From an uncultured Oscillospiraceae bacterium (GTDB lineage Bacteria > Bacillota > Clostridia > Oscillospirales > Ruminococcaceae), in the NCBI GenBank assembly GCA_910578255.1, contig CAJTQM010000013.1:39321-50870 (forward strand): a stretch of 11,550 nucleotides of DNA. Direction: 5' to 3'. Positions 6,527 through 11,550 of this stretch are shown here, piece by piece. The notes below the pieces were generated by a model. The model was not told where the DNA came from and made no database searches. It saw nothing but the letters and a program-made list of their open reading frames with translations. The position numbers were made by a program, and so were the translations under genes. Position 1 is the stretch's first letter. Every line of letters starts with the position of its first letter.

Positions 6527-7993
6527 GTGTTCAATAATCTTGTTCTGCTTTTGCCCATTCTGCTGCCGCTAATTGCCGGTCTGGCCGTGTTTTGGCTGCA
6601 CAATCCAAAAACCCGCCGGATTGTGGTATCCGCCGCCGTGCTGGGTACGTTTGCTTCGGCGGTGGGCGTCAGCCTTTTGCCACAGGCTTCCCTGCGCATC
6701 TGGGATTTGGGCGGAAGCATCGCCATCTACCTGCGGCTGGACGGGATGAGCAGACTTTTTCTGTGCCTGGTTTCCGGCATCTGGACGCTGGCGGCGTTTT
6801 TTGCCTATGAGTATATGCAGCACGAGGGGAAGGAAGAGCGCTTTTTCGGCTTTTTTACCATGACCCTTGGTATCCTGATGGGAATCGGCCTGGCGGGAAA
6901 CCTTTTGACCTTATACATGTTCTATGAGATGATGACCCTCATTACCGTTCCGCTGGTCATCCATAACGGAAGCCGAGAGGCGGTGGCCGCCGGATTTAAG
7001 TATCTGGGCTACTCGACCTTTGGCGCGGGGCTTGCGCTGATTGGATTTTTCTTTTTAAACCGCTATTGCGCCTCCACCGAGTTTTCGGCCGGCGGAACGC
7101 TGGACCTTGGCCTTGCGTCCGGCAATGAGAATCTGCTGTTTACCATCTGGCTTTTGATGATGATTGGATTTGGCTGCAAGGCGGGTATGCTGCCTTTGCA
7201 GGCATGGCTGCCCACCGCCCATCCGGTGGCGCCCGCGCCTGCTTCGGCGGTGTTGTCCGGCATCATCACCAAGGCGGGCGTCCTGGCCATGATCCGGGTG
7301 ACCTTCTATTTGTTCGGCGCCAACTTTTTGCGGGGCAGCTGGGCGCAGACCGTTTTGCTGTGCCTATCCCTGGCGACGGTGTTCGCCGGTTCCATGCTGG
7401 CCTACAAGGAGAAGGTGCTCAAAAAACGGTTGGCCTATTCCACCGTCAGCCAGGTTTCCTATGTGTTGTTCGGACTGTTTTTGCTAAACGGCGTGGGCTT
7501 TACCGGCGCACTTTTGCAGATGGTGTTCCATGCGCTGGTCAAAAACCTTTTGTTTATGGCGGCGGGAGCCGTTATCTATAAAACCGGCAAAACCGATGTG
7601 CGGGAGCTGGCCGGTATCGGCAAGCAGATGCCGGTGGTCATCTGGTGCTTTGCCTTTGGAGCGCTGTCCTTAATCGGCATTCCGCCTACGGCAGGGTTTG
7701 TCAGCAAATGGTATCTGGCCCAGGGCGGAATCTCGGAATACGGCGCGCTGGGTATTGCGGGAGCGGCGATTCTTTTGGTCAGCGCGCTTTTGACCGCCGG
7801 ATATCTGCTGCCTATCGTAACCCGGGGATTTTTCCCCGGTCGGGACTTTGATTACGCGAGCCTGGAAAAGAAGGAGCCCTCTTGCTATATGACGGTGCCG
7901 CTGATGATTTTGGCGGCGCTGGCGGTGCTGCTGGGTATTTTCCCCGGTCCGCTTACAGAGTTTATCAGCGGCGTTTCTGCCGCACTATTTTAA
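6527..7993 (+). CDS. ND5/MnhD-like antiporter subunit, copy 2
   Basis: This 488-residue Proton_antipo_M protein has about fourteen hydrophobic helices. Key residues are Glu134 (YEMMTL), Lys218 (GCKAGMLPLQAWLPTAHP), Lys249 (TKAGVLAMIR), and H335-ALV-K339. It begins with GTG, with an excellent GAGGTGAT (6513-6520) six bases before it. Its sequence resembles the next protein more than the other two: both share the YEYM(Q/K)HEG, FFGFFTMT, GSWAQTV, K(K/R)RLAYSTVS and CYMTVPL/RLMTVPL blocks, so the two look like a tandem duplication. It probably acts as one of several H+ or Na+ channels in a row in the membrane. The 25-base gap after copy 1 is taken up mostly by the ribosome binding site. Confidence 0.88.
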   Translation: MFNNLVLLLPILLPLIAGLAVFWLHNPKTRRIVVSAAVLGTFASAVGVSLLPQASLRIWDLGGSIAIYLRLDGMSRLFLCLVSGIWTLAAFFAYEYMQHEGKEERFFGFFTMTLGILMGIGLAGNLLTLYMFYEMMTLITVPLVIHNGSREAVAAGFKYLGYSTFGAGLALIGFFFLNRYCASTEFSAGGTLDLGLASGNENLLFTIWLLMMIGFGCKAGMLPLQAWLPTAHPVAPAPASAVLSGIITKAGVLAMIRVTFYLFGANFLRGSWAQTVLLCLSLATVFAGSMLAYKEKVLKKRLAYSTVSQVSYVLFGLFLLNGVGFTGALLQMVFHALVKNLLFMAAGAVIYKTGKTDVRELAGIGKQMPVVIWCFAFGALSLIGIPPTAGFVSKWYLAQGGISEYGALGIAGAAILLVSALLTAGYLLPIVTRGFFPGRDFDYASLEKKEPSCYMTVPLMILAALAVLLGIFPGPLTEFISGVSAALF

Positions 7994-8011
7994 GGTTGGG
8001 AGGGGAAGCTT

Positions 8012-9484
8012 GTGCCTGTTTGGATTTTGTGTCTGCCGGTTCTGTTCCCGATTTTGGCCGGCGCCTTCATGCTGGCCCGTCCCATAGAAGACCGCCGCAA
8101 ACGCCAGATTTATGTGGCCAGTGCGGTGATTATAAACGCGGTGCTGGCGCTGGCTGTTTTGATCTGGACGCCGGATGGGACTTTGACTCTGATCCGTTTT
8201 TCCGATACCATGCAGATCGCTTTGCAGATCGACGGAATGGGCCGGATCTTCGGAATTTTGGTTTCACTTTTGTGGCCGCTGACCACCTTTTATTCTTTTG
8301 AATACATGAAGCATGAGGGCAGGGAGAACAAGTTTTTTGGCTTTTTTACCATGACCTTCGGCGTGATTGTGGGCGTGGCCTTTGCAGACAACTTTTTGAC
8401 CTTGTACCTGTTTTATGAACTGCTGACCCTGGCTACGCTGCCGCTGGTCATGCATTCGATGGACGGCAAGGCCCGTTATGCGGGCAAAAAGTATTTGATC
8501 TACTCTTTGTCCGGCGCGGCCTTTGCCTTTATCGCCATGATTTTTCTGCTCAGCTACGGTTCGACGTTGGATTTCACCTTTGGCGGCGTGTTGGATCCCG
8601 CCAAAACCGGCGGGAAGGAACTCCTTTTGCAGACGGTATTCGTCCTGGGCTTTTTTGGATTTGGGGTAAAAGCGGCGGTGTTCCCGTTCCACGGCTGGCT
8701 GCCGGACGCTTCGGTGGCTCCGACGCCGGTATCCGCCCTGCTGCACGCGGTGGCGGTGGTCAAGGCGGGCGTCTTCGCCGTAATCCGGCTGACCTATTAT
8801 GGCTTTGGCTGCGATTTTCTGCGGGGCAGCTGGGCCCAGACGGTCGTCATGACGGCGGCGGCCGTTACCATCGTATATGGGTCGGCTATGGCTCTTCGCA
8901 CCCCGCATTTAAAGCGGCGGCTGGCCTATTCCACCGTCAGCAATCTGTCCTATATCCTCTTTTCGGTCACGCTGATGACCCCCGCCGGTCTGGTCGGCGG
9001 TCTGTCCCACATGGTGTTTCACGCGGTGATTAAAATCACCCTGTTTTTCTGCGCCGGCGCCATTATCTACAAAACCCACCGGGAATACGTCTACCAGCTG
9101 GAGGGTTTTGGCCGGGCGATGCCGGTTACCATGGCGGCGTTTACCGTCGCCTCCTTGGGGCTGATGGGCATTCCGCCGCTGGCAGGCTTTGTCAGCAAGT
9201 GGAATATTGCCACCGCCGCGGTGGATACGGGAATGCCTCTGGCCTGGGCCGGGGTGGCTGCGCTGATTGTCTCGGCCCTTTTAACGGCGCTGTACCTGAT
9301 GGCGGTGGTAATCCGGGCCTATTTTCCGGGCAAAGGGTATGACCCTGCGTCGGTCAAAGAGGTGGAGGACCCGAACCGGCTGATGACCGTTCCGCTGATC
9401 GTATTGAGTATCGCGTCGGTTTTGCTGGGCCTTTGCGCTTCACCGCTTCTTGCGGCATTTGAAAAGATTGCGGTCGGCTTATAG
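8012..9484 (+). CDS. ND5/MnhD-like antiporter subunit, copy 3
   Basis: A 490-residue Proton_antipo_M protein, close paralogue of copy 2. Glu136 (YELLTLATLP), Lys220 (GVKAAVFPFHGWLPDA), Lys251 (VVKAGVFAVIR) and H337-AVI-K341 are all present. In the WLPDA block the usual following His is Ser, while the later residues APTPVSALLHA match the common NuoL/HyfB-like pattern, so this copy is slightly closer to the NuoL type. GTG at 8012 is used, with GGGAGGGG (7998-8005) six bases upstream. It is in the same operon, 18 bases after copy 2. Function is inferred as a further ion channel subunit. Confidence 0.88.
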   Translation: MPVWILCLPVLFPILAGAFMLARPIEDRRKRQIYVASAVIINAVLALAVLIWTPDGTLTLIRFSDTMQIALQIDGMGRIFGILVSLLWPLTTFYSFEYMKHEGRENKFFGFFTMTFGVIVGVAFADNFLTLYLFYELLTLATLPLVMHSMDGKARYAGKKYLIYSLSGAAFAFIAMIFLLSYGSTLDFTFGGVLDPAKTGGKELLLQTVFVLGFFGFGVKAAVFPFHGWLPDASVAPTPVSALLHAVAVVKAGVFAVIRLTYYGFGCDFLRGSWAQTVVMTAAAVTIVYGSAMALRTPHLKRRLAYSTVSNLSYILFSVTLMTPAGLVGGLSHMVFHAVIKITLFFCAGAIIYKTHREYVYQLEGFGRAMPVTMAAFTVASLGLMGIPPLAGFVSKWNIATAAVDTGMPLAWAGVAALIVSALLTALYLMAVVIRAYFPGKGYDPASVKEVEDPNRLMTVPLIVLSIASVLLGLCASPLLAAFEKIAVGL

Positions 9485-9519
9485 CAGCTGCCGAGACCAT
9501 GAGAGTTTGGAGTGAGATG

Positions 9520-11463
9520 ATGGGCGGTTTCTTATTGATTTTTCTGGTGCTGTTCCCCATGGCGGGCGCGGTGGCCAGCTATCTGACCGGACGAAAAAGC
9601 AAATCCGCGCGGGACTGGCTGGTCCTGGCGGTTACGGTCGCCGAATTATTGGGTGCCTTATTGCTTTTGTATTTCCCCGGCGCTGCACTGCGGTTGGAAG
9701 GGATCTGCGGCTTGGGGCTTACCTTCCAGGCCGACGGCTTTCGGATGGTGATGTCGCTTTTGACGGCGGCGGTCTGGATGATGACGACGCTTCCGTCAAA
9801 ATCCTATTTTGCCCACCGGCGCAACCGCAACCGATATTACCTGTTTTTGCTGCTGGCTTTGGGAGCGACTATGGGGATCTTCCTTTCGGGCGATCTGTAC
9901 ACGACCTTTATTTTCTTCGAGATGATGTCCTTCGCTTCTTATGTTTGGGTGGTGCAGGAGGAAACGACGGAAGCAATCAAGGCATCCCGCAGTTACCTGA
10001 CCATTGGCGTTTTAGGCGGTCTGGTCACCCTGATGGGCGTATTTTTGCTATATAATCTGGCGGGGACCCTGCAATTTGATCTGCTGCGCAGCGCCTGCGC
10101 GGCGGTAGGGGACCGGCGGCTTTTGTATGCGGCGGGCGGCTGCATCCTGTTTGGCTTCGCGGCAAAGGCGGGCATGTTCCCGCTGCATTTCTGGATGCCC
10201 CGTTCCTATACGGCGGCTCCGGCTCCCGCCACGGCGATTTTGTCCGCCGTGCTGAGCAAAGCCGGCATTTTCGGCATTCTGGTCGTATCCTGCGACGTGT
10301 TTTACCGCGACGCCGATTGGGGAATGCTGATTCTGATTCTGGGCGTTGTGACCATGCTGTTAGGAGCGGTTTTGGGCCTTTTTTCCATCAACCTCAAGCG
10401 GACGCTGGCCTGCTCTTCCATGTCCCAGATCGGCTTTATTTTGGTGGGCGTTGGAATGCAGGGACTGTTAGGCGCTCACAATCAGCTGGCCGTATACGGC
10501 ACGGTACTGCATATGCTCAACCACTCGCTGATTAAGCTGATCCTTTTCGTCATCGCCGGAGTGATCTTTACCAAAACGGAGAGCCTGGATCTCAACGAGA
10601 TCCGCGGCTGGGGCAGGGGAAAGCCCTTATTGGCCTTTAGCTTTTTGATGGCGGCGGTCGGTGTTGGCGGTATCCCTTTGTGGAGCGGTTATATCAGCAA
10701 AACCCTGTTGCACGAAGGAATTGTGGAGTATATCGAGATTTTGGCGGCCCAGGGCGGCGCCGGTTTCATGCGGGTGATCGAGTGGCTGTTTTTGATCGCC
10801 GGCGGCATGACCCTGGCTTATATGACCAAGCTGTTTGTGGCAGTTTTCGTCGAGAAAAATCCCCAAAAGCCGGAGGAGAAGGGAACCTATATGGATAAAC
10901 CCACCTCCGTTATGCTCACCGTTTCCGGCCTGACCCTGTTGCTGTTCGGTCTGTTTGCCCACGGCACCATGGACTGGATTGCCGAGGCTTCTCGGTCCTT
11001 TTTGGGCGGCGAGGCGCTGGAACACGCGGTCCAGTATTTTTCCTGGACGAATTTAAAGGGTGCGCTGATCTCCGTTTGTATTGGCGCGGTACTGTACTTT
11101 GGCGTGGTGCGCCTTCTGCTGATGAAAAAGGACCGGCAGGGTGTACGGGTCTATGTGGACCGGTGGCCCCGTTGGGCGGACCTGGAAAATCTGCTCTACC
11201 GGCCGCTTTTGCAGGGCTTGGCCTTTGTGGGGGCGTTTTGCTCCCGTATCGTTGCCTCTGTAGCCGACTGGCTGATCCTTTTGATTCACCGGCTGTTTTA
11301 CAAAAAAGCGCCGCAAACGGTGGAGCCAAAGACCAATGAGCAATTTGGCGCGTATTCCAACCGGCCGGTCCATCGGGGAATCGTCGGTGAAACGCTCGCG
11401 TATGAGCTGCTTTTGTATGGCGCCGGTGTGGTGGCCACACTGTTGTATTTGCTGCTGCAATAG
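9520..11463 (+). CDS. ND5/MnhA- or HyfB-like antiporter subunit, copy 4, with long C-terminal extension
   Basis: About 647 residues. The first 480 or so form the Proton_antipo_M core with Glu134 (FFEMMSFASY), Lys216 (AAKAGMFPLHFWMP), Lys247 (SKAGIFGIL) and H335-SLI-K339. The remaining 165 residues contain a helix near 516-535, a basic loop with VDRWPRWADLENLLYRP, a long amphipathic or membrane stretch (about 557-593), a hydrophilic linker and a final helix (about 627-647). That tail recalls HyfB/HycC-type subunits and may act as the lateral arm seen in NuoL. The ATG at 9520 is chosen because GGAG (9509-9512) fits it and because the sequence then aligns with the LxPxLxPxAG starts of copies 2 and 3; ATGs at 9517 and 9499 are alternatives. 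Confidence 0.85.
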   Translation: MGGFLLIFLVLFPMAGAVASYLTGRKSKSARDWLVLAVTVAELLGALLLLYFPGAALRLEGICGLGLTFQADGFRMVMSLLTAAVWMMTTLPSKSYFAHRRNRNRYYLFLLLALGATMGIFLSGDLYTTFIFFEMMSFASYVWVVQEETTEAIKASRSYLTIGVLGGLVTLMGVFLLYNLAGTLQFDLLRSACAAVGDRRLLYAAGGCILFGFAAKAGMFPLHFWMPRSYTAAPAPATAILSAVLSKAGIFGILVVSCDVFYRDADWGMLILILGVVTMLLGAVLGLFSINLKRTLACSSMSQIGFILVGVGMQGLLGAHNQLAVYGTVLHMLNHSLIKLILFVIAGVIFTKTESLDLNEIRGWGRGKPLLAFSFLMAAVGVGGIPLWSGYISKTLLHEGIVEYIEILAAQGGAGFMRVIEWLFLIAGGMTLAYMTKLFVAVFVEKNPQKPEEKGTYMDKPTSVMLTVSGLTLLLFGLFAHGTMDWIAEASRSFLGGEALEHAVQYFSWTNLKGALISVCIGAVLYFGVVRLLLMKKDRQGVRVYVDRWPRWADLENLLYRPLLQGLAFVGAFCSRIVASVADWLILLIHRLFYKKAPQTVEPKTNEQFGAYSNRPVHRGIVGETLAYELLLYGAGVVATLLYLLLQ

Positions 11464-11497
11464 CGGTTTTCCCACGGACGAAGGATTTTAAGATGAG

Positions 11498-11545
11498 TCA
11501 AGTACCACCGGCGAAGCCGGTGGCTTGAGTAAGCCCTAGAAGGGC
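11498..11545. repeat. Two adjacent hairpins, possible dispersed repeat or IS200/IS605-type end
   Basis: TCAAG-ta-CCACCGGC, loop GAA, GCCGGTGGCTTGA forms a 13-bp stem with a two-base bulge (11498-11528). A second hairpin, GCCC-TAGAA-GGGC, follows at 11533-11545. No U-run follows the first hairpin, so it is not a typical intrinsic terminator of the operon, though it may stabilise the mRNA end. Subterminal hairpins of this kind occur at ends of IS200/IS605 elements and in dispersed repeats of gut Clostridia; the window ends before a transposase gene could be seen. Confidence 0.4.
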
Positions 11546-11550
11546 ATGGA

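Noticed and set aside
8264..8908. 214-codon minus-strand open frame
   Set aside because: It is fully antisense to ND5-like copy 3 and has no start signal or domain.
2364..11463. Complex I (nuo) operon
   Set aside because: NuoA, B, C, D, H, I and J homologues are absent, while MnhE, MnhF, MnhG and MnhB, which complex I lacks, are present.
11498..11550. CRISPR repeat or intrinsic terminator
   Set aside because: There is only one copy of each hairpin with no spacer array, and no U-run follows the first stem.

Overview
The window reads as chromosomal DNA of an anaerobic Firmicute. Strong AGGAGG-type ribosome binding sites, tightly overlapping genes, moderately high GC and clostridial-style proteins suggest the class Clostridia, perhaps Oscillospirales; that placement is inference. 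There are two transcription blocks that diverge from a roughly 390-base control region (1974-2363).

Left block, minus strand: the 5' end of a truncated gene at 1-83, probably a MalY/PatB-type pyridoxal-phosphate C-S lyase/aminotransferase. A gene-free stretch with three consecutive inverted repeats follows (123-232). Next is a complete NhaC-family Na+/H+ antiporter (435-1973) with its own terminator (381-417) and a clear sigma-A-like promoter (2031-2059).

Right block, plus strand (2364-11463): a ten-gene operon for the membrane arm of an Mrp/MBH-type cation/proton antiporter. The order is mnhE, mnhF, mnhG, mbhD (DUF4040), an mbhE-mnhB fusion, mnhC, then four consecutive large ND5/MnhD-like proton-channel subunits. 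This is the order of archaeal mbhA-H, not of the classical mrpABCDEFG operon. The long MrpA protein is absent as a single chain: its C-terminal parts occur as separate MbhD and MbhE modules, and its antiporter part is represented among the four ND5-like proteins. Each of the four keeps the channel Glu, the two channel Lys and an HxxxK motif, so each could be an active ion channel. No hydrogenase or NuoB/NuoD-like subunit is visible; the window ends 87 bases after the last gene, so whether such genes follow cannot be decided here.

Together, nhaC and the Mrp/MBH-like operon would manage Na+/H+ exchange across the membrane. The operon product could be a stand-alone antiporter, or the pumping arm of a redox complex encoded elsewhere. 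A perfect 10+1+10 inverted repeat just upstream of mnhE is the best candidate for an operator. The last bases (11498-11545) hold two hairpins that resemble a dispersed repeat or an IS200/IS605-type end.
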